Of a DNA stretch of 64,000 bases, positions 42,557-52,024 are shown piece after piece (the stretch's first letter is position 1; each line of letters starts with the position of its first letter). Under the pieces are notes generated by a model that saw only the letters and a program-made list of their open reading frames with translations, ran no database searches and was not told the DNA's origin. The stretch lies in NCBI RefSeq assembly GCF_900176475.1, contig NZ_FWXX01000002.1:694560-758559 (forward strand). Reading direction: 5' to 3'. The position numbers were made by a program, and so were the translations under genes. Source of the stretch: Tropicibacter naphthalenivorans (GTDB lineage: Bacteria > Pseudomonadota > Alphaproteobacteria > Rhodobacterales > Rhodobacteraceae).

Positions 42557-42928
42557 ATGCAAAACGTCATCCTCATTATTCACCTTCTCCTTGCCCTTGG
42601 CCTGATTGGCGTCGTGCTCCTGCAACGCTCCGAAGGCGGCGGCCTCGGTATGGGTGGCGGTGGTGGCGGTGCCATGAGCGCCCGCGGCGCGGCGACCGCT
42701 CTGGGCAAAGTCACCTGGATCCTTGCGATTGCCTTTATCATCACGTCGATCACGCTGACCGTTTTTGCGGCCCGTAACGCCGAAGGCACCTCGGTCCTGG
42801 ACCGCATCACCGATGCCCCCGCCGCAGCGCCCGCGACCGACACGCCGGAACTCGACACCGACGCCCTGCTGCCCCCGCCCTCTGCGGATGGCGCAGCCGA
42901 CGCACCGCTGGTTCCGCGCGCGGACTGA
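42557..42928 (+). CDS. secG: Preprotein translocase subunit SecG
   Basis: A 123-residue SecYEG accessory subunit. Two transmembrane helices (ILIIHLLLALGLIGVVLLQ and VTWILAIAFIITSITLTVF) flank the conserved RSEGGGLGMGGGGGGAMSARGAA loop. A Pro/Ala/Asp-rich C-terminal tail follows, which is common in alphaproteobacteria and is probably periplasmic or disordered. The ATG at 42557 follows GCAGGTCTC. pyrG is 204 bases downstream. Confidence 0.95.
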   Translation: MQNVILIIHLLLALGLIGVVLLQRSEGGGLGMGGGGGGAMSARGAATALGKVTWILAIAFIITSITLTVFAARNAEGTSVLDRITDAPAAAPATDTPELDTDALLPPPSADGAADAPLVPRAD

Positions 42929-43132
42929 TCCGTTAACGATCTACTAGGGGTGGCCCCTGCCACCCTCACCGCAACAGTATCTTGCGGATGACTGGACATT
43001 TCCAGACGAATCTACTATGGCTCAAATCCCGTGATACTGCCGTGCGACAGCCCGGCGGGAGAGCACTTTATTGGCCGTTCCACTGCTCGGGAACGCGCTG
43101 GAAACGCAGGCAAAATCACGGGGTAGCCCAAC

Positions 43133-44776
43133 ATGGCGCGCTTTATTTTCATCACCGGCGGTGTTGTTTCTTCGCTTGGCAAAGGTCTGGCCTCGGCGGC
43201 GCTTGGCGCTTTGCTTCAGGCGCGTGGCTACTCGGTCCGCCTGCGCAAGCTTGACCCCTATCTGAACGTCGACCCCGGCACCATGTCGCCTTTCGAACAT
43301 GGCGAAGTCTTCGTCACCGATGACGGCGCAGAGACCGACCTCGACCTTGGCCACTACGAGCGTTTCACCGGTGTGCCCGCGCGCAAGACCGATTCCATCT
43401 CGTCTGGCCGCGTCTACACCAACGTGCTGGAAAAAGAGCGTCGCGGCGATTACCTTGGCAAGACGATCCAGGTGATCCCCCACGTCACCAACGAAATCAA
43501 AGACTTCATCTCGATTGGCGAGGATGAGGTCGACTTTATGCTCTGCGAGATCGGCGGCACCGTCGGCGACATCGAGGGCCTGCCCTTCTTTGAGGCGATC
43601 CGCCAGTTTTCCCAGGACAAGCCGCGCGGCCAGTGCATCTTTATGCACCTGACGCTGCTGCCCTACATCAAGGCCTCGGGCGAGCTGAAAACCAAGCCGA
43701 CTCAGCACTCGGTCAAGGAGCTGCGCTCGATTGGTCTGGCCCCCGACATCCTCGTCTGCCGCTCCGAAGGGCCGATTCCCCAGAAGGAACGCGAAAAGCT
43801 CGCCCTGTTCTGCAACGTGCGCCCCGATAGCGTGATCGCCGCGCAGGATCTCAAATCCATCTACGAGGCGCCCATCGCCTACCACCGCGAGGGCATGGAC
43901 CAAGCCGTGCTCGACGCCTTTGGCATCAACCCCGCGCCGAAACCGAACCTGTCCAAGTGGGACGACGTCACCGACCGCGTCCACAACCCCGAAGGCGAAG
44001 TCACCGTCGCCATCGTTGGCAAATACACCCAGCTCGAAGACGCTTATAAATCCATAGCCGAGGCGCTGACCCACGGCGGCATGGCCAACCGCGTCAAGGT
44101 CAAGATCGAGTGGGTCGACGCCGAGCTGTTCGACCGCGAAGACCCCGCGCCGCATCTGGAAAAATTTGACGCGATCCTCGTGCCCGGCGGCTTTGGCGAG
44201 CGCGGCACCGAGGGCAAGATCAAGGCGGCGCAATACGCCCGCGAGAATGGCGTGCCCTATCTCGGGATTTGCCTTGGGATGCAGATGGCCGTGATCGAGG
44301 CCGCCCGCAACGTCGCCGGTCTGACCAAGGCCGGCTCCGAAGAGTTCGACCACGAAGCCGGCGAGCGCCGTTTCGAGCCGGTGGTTTACCACCTCAAGGA
44401 ATGGGTGCAGGGCAATGAAAAGGTCAACCGTTCTGTGGCCGACGACAAGGGCGGCACCATGCGTCTGGGTGCCTATGACGCCGTGCTGACCGAAGGCTCT
44501 CGCGTCGCGCAGATTTACGGCAAAACCGCCATCGACGAACGCCACCGTCACCGCTACGAGGTCGATACCTCGTATAAGGACACGCTCGAAGAGGTCGGCC
44601 TGAAGTTCTCCGGCATGTCCCCTGACGGCAAGCTGCCCGAGATCGTGGAATGGCCGGACCACCCGTGGTTCATTGGCGTGCAATTCCACCCCGAGCTGAA
44701 ATCCAAACCCTTCGCACCGCACCCGCTGTTCCGCGACTTTGTCCGCGCGGCGAAAGAGGTGTCGCGGTTGGTCTAA
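43133..44776 (+). CDS. pyrG: CTP synthase
   Basis: Aminates UTP to CTP with glutamine and ATP. The 547-residue enzyme has the N-terminal synthetase domain ([54 protein letters not shown]) and a C-terminal class I glutaminase with the nucleophile in LGICLGMQM (about residue 380) and HPE in [10 protein letters not shown]. The ATG at 43133 is in the standard position. The 204-base leader after secG contains a GGGGTGGCCCCTGCCACCC hairpin but no clear regulatory match. It ends at a good terminator. Confidence 0.98.
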   Translation: MARFIFITGGVVSSLGKGLASAALGALLQARGYSVRLRKLDPYLNVDPGTMSPFEHGEVFVTDDGAETDLDLGHYERFTGVPARKTDSISSGRVYTNVLEKERRGDYLGKTIQVIPHVTNEIKDFISIGEDEVDFMLCEIGGTVGDIEGLPFFEAIRQFSQDKPRGQCIFMHLTLLPYIKASGELKTKPTQHSVKELRSIGLAPDILVCRSEGPIPQKEREKLALFCNVRPDSVIAAQDLKSIYEAPIAYHREGMDQAVLDAFGINPAPKPNLSKWDDVTDRVHNPEGEVTVAIVGKYTQLEDAYKSIAEALTHGGMANRVKVKIEWVDAELFDREDPAPHLEKFDAILVPGGFGERGTEGKIKAAQYARENGVPYLGICLGMQMAVIEAARNVAGLTKAGSEEFDHEAGERRFEPVVYHLKEWVQGNEKVNRSVADDKGGTMRLGAYDAVLTEGSRVAQIYGKTAIDERHRHRYEVDTSYKDTLEEVGLKFSGMSPDGKLPEIVEWPDHPWFIGVQFHPELKSKPFAPHPLFRDFVRAAKEVSRLV

Positions 44777-44796
44777 GCCACCGCGAATAGGTTAGA

Positions 44797-44823
44797 ACGG
44801 GGCCCCCAAGCGGCCCCGTTTTT
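44797..44823 (+). terminator. Rho-independent terminator after pyrG
   Basis: ACGGGGCC (44797-44804) pairs perfectly with GGCCCCGT (44812-44819), followed by TTTTC. It lies between pyrG and a converging small gene. Confidence 0.85.
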
Positions 44824-44826
44824 CGT

Positions 44827-45078
44827 TCAGGCCTTCCAAACACCGCCCGTCAGGGTGTCGATGATATAGGTCGCGCCTTGGCTGCATTTGACCTTGTACA
44901 TCTCGTCGGCCTCCGTCGGGGCGACGCGCAGCACCTCGGGGCAATCAAACCCGCTATAGTTGATCACATGTGCCGACAGCTGGTACAGCTCATTGCGGTC
45001 CATCGAGGCCACCGCCCCCGCCGTAAACCCCAGAACCAGCGTCGAATAGAACCCGATCTCAAAGATTTTTTTGAACAT
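44827..45078 (-). CDS. Small exported or anchored protein, function unknown
   Basis: An 83-residue protein with an N-terminal hydrophobic segment (FEIGFYSTLVLGFTAGAVASM, about 6-26) that is a signal anchor or signal peptide, then a short soluble domain with two Cys (FDCPEVLRVAP and YKVKCSQGATYIID). The pair could form a disulfide in the periplasm. The ATG at 45078 follows AAAGGATACGCGAGC. Much longer upstream in-frame starts overlap the next gene and are rejected. I recognise no named domain. Confidence 0.75.
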   Translation of the reverse strand: MFKKIFEIGFYSTLVLGFTAGAVASMDRNELYQLSAHVINYSGFDCPEVLRVAPTEADEMYKVKCSQGATYIIDTLTGGVWKA

Positions 45079-45252
45079 TGCTCGCGTATCCTTTGCTTTG
45101 TTGCCCAATAGGTGACAGCCGATCTGGGCGAAAAAGCGGCAAATCTCCCCCTTGGGTTGCAAGCGTGTGATTGCATTTTTGCGCGTAGCGCCCCTCGCCC
45201 ATGGTCGCGATCTACGATAGGAAGGCGCGCAAAGCCGTTTGGAGCCGCGCCC

Positions 45253-46041
45253 ATGCTGTCCTATCAACACGCCTACCACGCCGGGAATCTGGCCGACGTG
45301 CAAAAGCACGCGCTGCTGGCCCGCGCGCTGGACTACTTAACGCGCAAGGACAAACCGCTGTCCTATATCGAAACGCATTCGGGGCGCGGGCTGTACGATC
45401 TGGCCGGGGCCGAGGCGCTCAAGACCGGCGAGGCCGCGCAGGGCATTACGCTGGCCGAGGCATGGCTGCCCGCCGATCACCCTTATTTAACCGCACTTAA
45501 CAAAGTCCGCGCGGCGCATGGCAAAACCGCCTACCCCGGCTCGCCTCTGATCGCGCAGAACCTGCTGCGCGACATGGACAAACTGCATCTCGCAGAGCTG
45601 CACCCGCAGGAATACACCGCCCTACGCGGGGCGGTGCGCGCGCCGAACACCAAGACCTACCAGCAAGACGGGTTCGCACTGGCGCAAAGCCTTTGCCCGC
45701 CCGATCCGCGCCGCGGTCTGCTGCTGATCGACCCCAGCTGGGAGGTCAAGTCCGACTACCAGACGATTCCTAAAGCCATGACAACGCTAGCGAAAAAGTG
45801 GAACGTCGGCATCTTGATGCTGTGGTATCCGATCCTGACGGACGGCCCGCACAAACCGATGCTGAAGGCCTTGCAAGCCAGCTTCCCCGAGGCGCTGCGC
45901 CACGAGGTCCGCTTTCCCCCCGCGCGCAAAGGCCACCGCATGGTTGGCAGCGGCATGTTTGTCGTCAACCCGCCCTGGGGGCTGGAGGATGAAGCCAAAC
46001 GCCTGACCGCCGCCTTTGGCAAGGTCGCCAAACAGGGTTAA
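45253..46041 (+). CDS. rlmJ: 23S rRNA (adenine(2030)-N6)-methyltransferase
   Basis: A 262-residue SAM-dependent rRNA methyltransferase of the RlmJ family. It begins with the family signature MLSYQHAYHAGNLADVQKHALL, followed by YIETHSGRGLYDL, the DG region in TYQQDGFALAQ and RRGLLLIDPSWEVKSDY, which stands where the usual DPPY-type catalytic motif lies. The ATG at 45253 is preferred because the family starts there; an upstream in-frame codon at 45112 has no support. It diverges from the small gene at 44827-45078. Confidence 0.93.
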   Translation: MLSYQHAYHAGNLADVQKHALLARALDYLTRKDKPLSYIETHSGRGLYDLAGAEALKTGEAAQGITLAEAWLPADHPYLTALNKVRAAHGKTAYPGSPLIAQNLLRDMDKLHLAELHPQEYTALRGAVRAPNTKTYQQDGFALAQSLCPPDPRRGLLLIDPSWEVKSDYQTIPKAMTTLAKKWNVGILMLWYPILTDGPHKPMLKALQASFPEALRHEVRFPPARKGHRMVGSGMFVVNPPWGLEDEAKRLTAAFGKVAKQG

Positions 46042-46107
46042 TTTTCCCCGTAGCGAGGGCCAACAGACGTGTTAGGGTGTGATTAACCTTAACGCTGGAA
46101 AGATCCC

Positions 46108-46551
46108 ATGCTCGAACGCCTCACGCAGTTCTTCAAACGCAAAACCCCGCCGGAACAGCCGCTGCCGCCCTTGGATGCGCGCTATGCCATGGGAACCCTG
46201 TTGGTCCGAGTTGCTCAGGCCGATGACGCCTATCTGTTTGAAGAGATTGAGACAATCGACAAAATCCTCGCCAAGGCCTATGATCTCAAACCGCTGGAGG
46301 CGGCCAAGATGCGTGCGGTCTGTGAAAAGCTGGCGCATGGCATCGAGGACGACGAGCATATGGCCGCGCTGATCCGCGACGGCGTTGACTATGATCACCG
46401 CATGGAAAAGGTGCAGGCCCTGTGGGACGTGGCGCATTCCGACGGCTTCGTCGACGATAACGAGGCGGCTTTGGTGGCTTTTGTCGAAAAATCGCTTGGC
46501 GTGGATCGCAGCGATTCCGAGGCCGCTCGCGCCGCCGCTGTCATTCCTTAA
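46108..46551 (+). CDS. TerB-like protein, first of a tandem pair
   Basis: A 147-residue all-helical protein of the TerB/COG4103 family. Two half-repeats are visible, RYAMGTLLVRVAQADDAYLFEEIETIDKIL and KVQALWDVAHSDGFVDDNEAALVAFVEKSLGV; the acidic positions could bind a metal. It begins MLERLTQFFKRK, an amphipathic basic segment. It is paralogous to the next gene 42 bases downstream. No other ter genes are near, so tellurite resistance is not implied. Confidence 0.87.
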   Translation: MLERLTQFFKRKTPPEQPLPPLDARYAMGTLLVRVAQADDAYLFEEIETIDKILAKAYDLKPLEAAKMRAVCEKLAHGIEDDEHMAALIRDGVDYDHRMEKVQALWDVAHSDGFVDDNEAALVAFVEKSLGVDRSDSEAARAAAVIP

Positions 46552-46593
46552 CGCCCCATTGCCCTGAGGCAGACCGCCCCCTATATCCTTCAT

Positions 46594-47034
46594 ATGTTTG
46601 CTGATTTTCTCAGACGCCTGACGGCGCCCGCCCCTGATCCGCTGAACGATGGCGATGCGCGTCTTGCTTTGACCGCGCTCTTGGTGCGTGTCGCCCGCGC
46701 CGATGAACAGTACGATGAGGGCGAACAACAGCGCATCGACAAGATCGTCACCGCCCGCTACGGCCTGTCGCCTTTCGAGGCCACCAAGCTGCGCCGCGAC
46801 GCCGAACAGCTCGAATCCGAAGCGCCCGACACGGTGCGATTCACCCGCGCCATCAAGGACGCCGTGCCGCATGACGATCGCCTCGGCGTGATCGAAGCAC
46901 TGTGGCAGGTTGTGCTCGCCGATGGCGTTCGCGAAGCCGAAGAAGACGCGCTGCTCCGGCTGGTGTCGAACCTGCTTGGCCTGTCTGACATGGACAGCGC
47001 AATGGCCCGAAAACGCGTGGAAGCGGCGCAGTAA
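46594..47034 (+). CDS. TerB-like protein, second of a tandem pair
   Basis: A 146-residue paralogue of the previous protein: LALTALLVRVARADEQYDEGEQQRIDKIVTARYGL aligns with the first half-repeat and GVIEALWQVVLADGVREAEEDALLRLVSNLLGL with the second. The basic N-terminus is MFADFLRRLTAP. The two are probably a heterodimer or diverged duplicates. The ABC transporter gene begins about 140 bases later. Confidence 0.87.
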   Translation: MFADFLRRLTAPAPDPLNDGDARLALTALLVRVARADEQYDEGEQQRIDKIVTARYGLSPFEATKLRRDAEQLESEAPDTVRFTRAIKDAVPHDDRLGVIEALWQVVLADGVREAEEDALLRLVSNLLGLSDMDSAMARKRVEAAQ

Positions 47035-47172
47035 CCGCCCCACTCGCCTTAAAAACAAGCTGACCTGTCGTCAAATCGTGGGTGAATGCCCAGAATCTTG
47101 GCCTTTGCCCATTGCATCAGCGCCAATTCGAGTCATTCTGACCGGCAAGTCAAAAACCCGGTCAGGTGGGAC

Positions 47173-47949
47173 GTGAGCGCAAACAATCCCGTTATCGAAA
47201 TCCGCAATCTTCACAAAGCCTATGGTGAGCTTGAGGTCATCAAGGGCGTCAGCATCGCCGCGCATAAGGGGGATGTGCTGTCGCTCATCGGGTCTTCGGG
47301 ATCGGGGAAATCGACGATTTTGCGCTGTTGCAACCTGTTGGAAGACAGCCAGCAAGGCGACATCCTGTTCAAAGGCGAGCCGGTGAAATGGAAGGGCACG
47401 GGACACGCCCGTCGCCCCGCTGATGCGGCGCAAGTCTTGCGCATTCGCACCAATCTTTCGATGGTTTTTCAGCAGTTTAACCTTTGGGCGCATATGACGA
47501 TCCTGCAAAACGTCATGGAAGCGCCGGTGACGGTGCTGGGCCGCGACCGTGCCGAGGTCGAATCTGCCGCCCGCGCTTATCTGGACAAGGTCGGGATTGG
47601 CGACAAATGCGACGCTTATCCGGCGCAATTGTCGGGCGGCCAGCAGCAACGCGCCGCCATTGCGCGTGGGCTGTGCATGGAACCCGAGGCGCTGTTGTTC
47701 GACGAGCCGACAAGCGCGCTCGACCCCGAGCTGGAACAGGAAGTCATCAAGGTTATCAAGGATTTGGCCGCCGAAGGGCGCACCATGATGATCGTCACCC
47801 ACGATATGAAGATGGCCGCCGATGTCAGCGATCACGTGGTGTTCCTGCATCAGGGCTTGATCGAAGAAGAAGGCGCGCCAGATGCCCTATTCGGCGCGCC
47901 CAAATCCGAACGACTGCGGGGGTTCTTGCAGTCCACCTCGCACACCTAA
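47173..47949 (+). CDS. ABC transporter ATPase, polar amino-acid type
   Basis: A 258-residue ATPase of the polar amino-acid family (HisP/GlnQ-like). Walker A is GSSGSGKST, the Q-loop QQFNLWAHMTILQNV, the signature LSGGQQQR and Walker B LLFDEPTSALD, with VTHDMKMAADVSD closing. The start is the GTG at 47173, preceded by AGGTGGGAC; an in-frame codon at 47086 lies before the likely ribosome site. It opens an operon-like run of transporter and glutamine-synthetase-like genes; the neighbours suggest a polyamine or basic amino acid substrate. Confidence 0.93.
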   Translation: MSANNPVIEIRNLHKAYGELEVIKGVSIAAHKGDVLSLIGSSGSGKSTILRCCNLLEDSQQGDILFKGEPVKWKGTGHARRPADAAQVLRIRTNLSMVFQQFNLWAHMTILQNVMEAPVTVLGRDRAEVESAARAYLDKVGIGDKCDAYPAQLSGGQQQRAAIARGLCMEPEALLFDEPTSALDPELEQEVIKVIKDLAAEGRTMMIVTHDMKMAADVSDHVVFLHQGLIEEEGAPDALFGAPKSERLRGFLQSTSHT

Positions 47950-48007
47950 GGCCACGCGCCGACACATTTAAATTCCGTGAAACACTCAGGGAAAATCAGG
48001 GAGCAAA

Positions 48008-48736
48008 ATGATGAAAAACCTTCTGATCGGAACCGCCGCTCTGGCGATGATGGCCGGCGCTGCGCTGGCAGAAAGCCATTCGGTTGTGCGTATGGGCACC
48101 GAGGGCGCTTACCCTCCGTATAACTTCATTAACGACGCGGGCGAGGTTGACGGCTTTGAACGCGAGCTGGGCGATGAGCTGTGCGCCCGCGCCGAGCTGA
48201 CCTGCGAGTGGGTCACCAACGAGTGGGATTCGATCATCCCGAACCTCGTTTCCGGCAACTATGACACGATCATCGCGGGCATGAGCATTACCGATGAGCG
48301 TAAAGAGCAGATCGACTTTACCCAGAACTACACCCAGCCTGACCCCTCCGCCTATGTGGCGCTGGCCGGGGCCGAAGTGGATCTGGCGGGCGGTGTGATC
48401 GCAGCGCAAACCGGCACGATCCAGGCGTCCTACGTGGCCGAACACGGCGCGACGCTGGTCGAATTTTCCTCGCCGGATGAAACCGTCGCCGCCGTGCGCA
48501 ATGGCGAGGCCGATGCAGTGCTGGCGGACAAAGCCTACCTCGACCCGATCGTGGCCGAATCCTCGGACGTGGCCTTCACCGGCGAAGACGTGCTGATCGG
48601 CGGCGGCATCGGTCTGGGCATCCGCAAGTCGGACACCGAACTGAAGGCGAAATTCGACGCCGCGATCCAGTCGATGAAGGACGACGGCTCGCTTAACGCT
48701 TTGATTGAAAAGTGGGAAATCGGCGAAACCTTCTGA
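48008..48736 (+). CDS. Periplasmic substrate-binding protein, polar amino-acid type
   Basis: A 242-residue type II binding protein (SBP_bac_3). The signal peptide KNLLIGTAALAMMAGAALA precedes the mature domain VVRMGTEGAYPPYNFINDAG, with GFERELGDELCARA, NYDTIIAGMSITDERKEQIDFTQNY, SYVAEHGATLVEF and the hinge GGGIGLGIRKSD. The AGMSITDERKEQIDFT segment carries the Arg that contacts the ligand carboxylate or amino group in this family. Basic amino acids or a polyamine derivative are the likely ligand given the downstream genes. Confidence 0.93.
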   Translation: MMKNLLIGTAALAMMAGAALAESHSVVRMGTEGAYPPYNFINDAGEVDGFERELGDELCARAELTCEWVTNEWDSIIPNLVSGNYDTIIAGMSITDERKEQIDFTQNYTQPDPSAYVALAGAEVDLAGGVIAAQTGTIQASYVAEHGATLVEFSSPDETVAAVRNGEADAVLADKAYLDPIVAESSDVAFTGEDVLIGGGIGLGIRKSDTELKAKFDAAIQSMKDDGSLNALIEKWEIGETF

Positions 48737-48741
48737 TCCTG

Positions 48742-48770
48742 AAAGGGGGGCGGGCCTTGGTCCGCCCTTT
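48742..48770 (+). terminator. Intra-operon hairpin between binding protein and permease
   Basis: AAAGGGGGGCGGGCC and GTCCGCCCTTT form a stem just past the binding-protein stop, without a strong T-run. Such hairpins often keep binding-protein mRNA higher than that of the permeases by partial stop or 3' protection. Confidence 0.5.
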
Positions 48771-48781
48771 GGCCCTGCGCG

Positions 48782-49663
48782 ATGTTCAGCTACTGCACCG
48801 ACCCCGCTACGCTCGACGGCCTGACTTGGCTGTCGTGTTATTTGACCACCGGCAAGCACCTGTCGATTTACTGGTCGGTGGGCACGGTTTTGCTGTTGCT
48901 GGCGATCACCGCGCCGGTCGCCCTGATGTTCGGCTTTGGCGGCGCGGCGGCTGCACGGTCGCGATTTGCGCCCCTCAGCTGGCTGGGCAAAGCCTATATC
49001 GCCGTGGTGCGCGGCGTCCCGGACATCGCGTTTTTCTTGTTTTTTGTCATAGCCTTGGATCAAGGGTTCGAGTGGCTACGGCATCAGGTCAAATGCCCCG
49101 ATTGGGATCAGCCAATCCGGCAGGGCAACGATTTCGTGGTCTGCGCCGAGGCCAAGCTGCCGCTGGGCAATGCCGCGCAATGGGTGCATGAAACCTACGG
49201 CTTTATGCTCGCGGTTCTGACCTTCTCCATCGTTTTTGGGGCCTTTGCGGCGAACGTTTTGTTCGGGGCCATGCGGGCCGTGCCGCGCGCCCAGTTGGAG
49301 ACCGCCGAAGCCTACGGCATGACCCCGCGCCAAACGTTTTGGCGCATTCTGGTGCCGCAGATGTGGGTCTTTGCCCTGCCCGGTTTGTCCAACCTTTGGA
49401 TGGTTTTGATCAAAGCCACTCCGCTGCTGTTCCTGCTGGGCGTCGAGGACATCGTCTATTGGGCGCGCGAGCTGGGCGGCGCGAAAACCGCGCGGTTTAC
49501 CGACTATCCGCATCCCGATTGGCGCATGTGGTACTTCTTTGCGCTGCTGGTCTTTTATCTGGCGTTCACGCGCGTGTCGGAAATCGTTCTGGACCGCATT
49601 ATGAAACGTCTGACCCACGGCCAAGCCACCACGGGCGGCGAAGCCCAGCGAAAGGCAGCCTAA
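48782..49663 (+). CDS. ABC transporter permease, polar amino-acid type (first)
   Basis: A 293-residue inner-membrane permease with about five helices. The EAA loop that contacts the ATPase is ETAEAYGMTPRQTFWRILVPQ (about residues 175-195). A larger than usual loop, with two Cys (KCPDWDQ, FVVCAEA), lies between helices two and three. The start used here, ATG at 48782, follows the stem-loop that separates it from the binding protein. The second permease follows 46 bases later. Confidence 0.92.
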   Translation: MFSYCTDPATLDGLTWLSCYLTTGKHLSIYWSVGTVLLLLAITAPVALMFGFGGAAAARSRFAPLSWLGKAYIAVVRGVPDIAFFLFFVIALDQGFEWLRHQVKCPDWDQPIRQGNDFVVCAEAKLPLGNAAQWVHETYGFMLAVLTFSIVFGAFAANVLFGAMRAVPRAQLETAEAYGMTPRQTFWRILVPQMWVFALPGLSNLWMVLIKATPLLFLLGVEDIVYWARELGGAKTARFTDYPHPDWRMWYFFALLVFYLAFTRVSEIVLDRIMKRLTHGQATTGGEAQRKAA

Positions 49664-49709
49664 TGTTCTGTCAATTGCGCCCCCTGCCCCGAACCATGGA
49701 GTCGCCGCT

Positions 49710-50516
49710 GTGAGCTGCTGGGAAACCATCGCCGATTACGGCCTGCGCTCCATTGGAATAGGCGAACGCCTTTTGCCGCGCGAAGATTTCACGCTGTGCC
49801 AGCAGGTCACGCTGATTGGCTCTGGCATGATCTGGAATATCTATTTCGGCTTCATGGCGCTGTTTTCTGGCTTTTTCCTTGCGACCACGGTGGCCATGGG
49901 CAAGGCCGCGCAAAACCCGTGGCTGCGCAAACCCAGCGAGTGGTTTATCTTTGTCTTTCGCGGCAGCCCCTTGTTTATTCAGTTCTTTTTCGCCTACTTC
50001 TTGTTCCTGAGCCTCAAGAGTGTATCGGGCTTTTTCGACGTTTTCACGTCCGCTTGGCTCGGTGCTTTGGTGGTCTTGTTCCTCAATACCGCCGCCTATT
50101 CCGGCGAAATCTTTTATGGCGCGCTTTTGTCGATCCCCAAGGGGGATATGGAAGCTGCCGACGCCTACGGCTTTTCCGGCTGGGCGCGATTTCGCAAGAT
50201 CACATGGCCCACGATGCTGCGTCTGGCGTGGCCCGCTTATACCAACGAAGCGATCTTTTTGTTTCATGCCACGACACTGGTTTATTTCTCGGGGTTCCCG
50301 GCGTGGAAGCAAAAGGGCGATGCGCTCTATTACGCCAACTATTTCGCGGACAAGACGTTTAACCCCTTTGTTCCCTACCCGATCCTTGCGGGCTATTTCA
50401 TCTTGCTGACCCTGATCATCATCGGCGGTTTCGGCCTGATCAACCGGCGTCTCAACCGTCATTTGCCGCAGAACACCCGCTCGAAGATCCGCCTGCGCCC
50501 CACGCTCATGCGCTGA
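49710..50516 (+). CDS. ABC transporter permease, polar amino-acid type (second)
   Basis: A 268-residue permease with about five helices and the EAA loop EAADAYGFSGWARFRKITWPTM. The GTG at 49710 is the best start I can see; an ATG at 49697 opens a frame that ends at once. With the first permease, ATPase and binding protein this makes a complete importer. It ends 107 bases before the glutamine-synthetase-like genes. Confidence 0.92.
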   Translation: MSCWETIADYGLRSIGIGERLLPREDFTLCQQVTLIGSGMIWNIYFGFMALFSGFFLATTVAMGKAAQNPWLRKPSEWFIFVFRGSPLFIQFFFAYFLFLSLKSVSGFFDVFTSAWLGALVVLFLNTAAYSGEIFYGALLSIPKGDMEAADAYGFSGWARFRKITWPTMLRLAWPAYTNEAIFLFHATTLVYFSGFPAWKQKGDALYYANYFADKTFNPFVPYPILAGYFILLTLIIIGGFGLINRRLNRHLPQNTRSKIRLRPTLMR

Positions 50517-50623
50517 TAATTTAAGCGGCAGATCGCGCGGGCCAGCGCCTGTCCGAATGCCCCCTTGCCAAGGCCCCCTCGCCCTCGCTACCATAATTTG
50601 ATCAAAAAATCTCAAGAGGCCCC

Positions 50624-51970
50624 ATGTCCACCTCCCCCGAGCTTTGGCTCCGCGAGCATCCGCAGGTCCGCACCATTCGCGCGGCGGCCTGTGACCTCAA
50701 CGGCGTGGCGCGCGGCAAGCGAATGCCCATCGCGTCGGCGCTGAAAACCCTGTCGGACGGGACCAAGTTCCCCATGTCCGTGCTGTCGCTCGACATCTGG
50801 GGCGAAGACATCGAGGACAGCCCGCTGGTGTTCGAAACCGGCGACCGCGACGGCCTTCTGTTCCCCACCGAACGCGGGTTCGTGCCCATGCCCTGGCTCG
50901 AAGCGCCGACCGCGCTGCTGCCGATCTGGATGTTCCACGAGGACGGGCGCGCCTATGACGGCGACCCGCGTCATGCGCTGGCCCGTGTGTCGGAACGCTA
51001 TACTGCCAAAGGATTAACCCCCGTTGTCGCGGTCGAGCTGGAGTTTTTCCTGATCGACGATTCGGGGCGGCATTTGCAGGTGCCGGTCAGCCCCAGATCC
51101 GGCAAACGGCGCAAGGCCGCAGAAATCCTGTCGATCCGGGCGCTGGACGCCTTTGATACTTTCTTTACTGATCTTTATGAATATTGCGAGATCATGGACA
51201 TCCCCGCCGACACCGCCATTTCCGAGGCGGGTCTGGGGCAGTTCGAGATTAACCTTGTTCATCAGGCTGATCCGCTCAAGGCCGCCGATGATGCTTGGCT
51301 GTTCAAACAGCTGGTCAAGGGGCTGGCGCGGAGGCACGGGTTTGCGGCGTCTTTTATGGCCAAACCCTACGAGGATTACGCCGGCAGCGGGATGCACGCG
51401 CATTTCTCGGTGCTGGATCGCACGGGCAAGAACATCTTTGACGACGGGACAGAGCGGGGGACCGACGCGCTGCGCCACGCCATTCGCGGCTGCATGGATG
51501 CCATGCACGGCAGCGCGCTGATCTTTGCGCCGCACCTGACGTCTTATGACCGCCTCGTTCCCGACGCCCACGCCCCGACCGAGATTTGTTGGGCCTATGA
51601 GAACCGCACCGCCGCCATTCGTGTGCCCAGCGGCCCGCCCCCCTCGCGGCGGATCGAACATCGCGTATCGGGCGGTGACGTGAACCCCTACCTGGCGCTC
51701 GCAGCCATTCTGGGCGCGGCTTTGAACGGCCTTGAAGACAAAAAAATGCCACCCGAGCCGATCACCGGAAGCGCCTACGCACAGGACCTGCCCAGCATGC
51801 CGACCGACTGGGCCAGCGCCATCGAAGCCTTTGATAAGTCAGAACAGGTTAAGCGAGTCTTTCCCCAGCAATTGATCGACAACTTTCTGTTGACCAAGCG
51901 TCAAGAGCTGCGCGACATGGACGAGCTGACCCGGCAGGAGCAGGTGGAAATTTATCTCGATACGGTGTGA
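50624..51970 (+). CDS. Glutamine-synthetase-family amine ligase (gamma-glutamylamine synthetase-like), first copy
   Basis: A 448-residue GS-fold ligase. The ATP/Glu site is GLGQFEINLVHQADPLKAADD, the second metal/ATP region SFMAKPYEDYAGSGMHAHFSVLDRTG, and the C-terminal region RVSGGDVNPYLALAAILGAAL and PPSRRIEHRV is typical. From memory, gamma-glutamylpolyamine synthetases sit outside GlnA type I. AAGAGGCCCC precedes the ATG. It is paralogous to the gene at 52706. Whether it uses putrescine, spermidine or another amine cannot be told from sequence. Confidence 0.87.
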   Translation: MSTSPELWLREHPQVRTIRAAACDLNGVARGKRMPIASALKTLSDGTKFPMSVLSLDIWGEDIEDSPLVFETGDRDGLLFPTERGFVPMPWLEAPTALLPIWMFHEDGRAYDGDPRHALARVSERYTAKGLTPVVAVELEFFLIDDSGRHLQVPVSPRSGKRRKAAEILSIRALDAFDTFFTDLYEYCEIMDIPADTAISEAGLGQFEINLVHQADPLKAADDAWLFKQLVKGLARRHGFAASFMAKPYEDYAGSGMHAHFSVLDRTGKNIFDDGTERGTDALRHAIRGCMDAMHGSALIFAPHLTSYDRLVPDAHAPTEICWAYENRTAAIRVPSGPPPSRRIEHRVSGGDVNPYLALAAILGAALNGLEDKKMPPEPITGSAYAQDLPSMPTDWASAIEAFDKSEQVKRVFPQQLIDNFLLTKRQELRDMDELTRQEQVEIYLDTV

Positions 51971-52024
51971 CCTTGAAGGTCGCCCCGGCCCACCCTAGCT
52001 TTGCCCGAAACAGACAGGTGTCTT

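Noticed and set aside
46108-47034. Tellurite-resistance operon
   Set aside because: Only TerB-like genes are present; terA/C/D/E/Z are missing.
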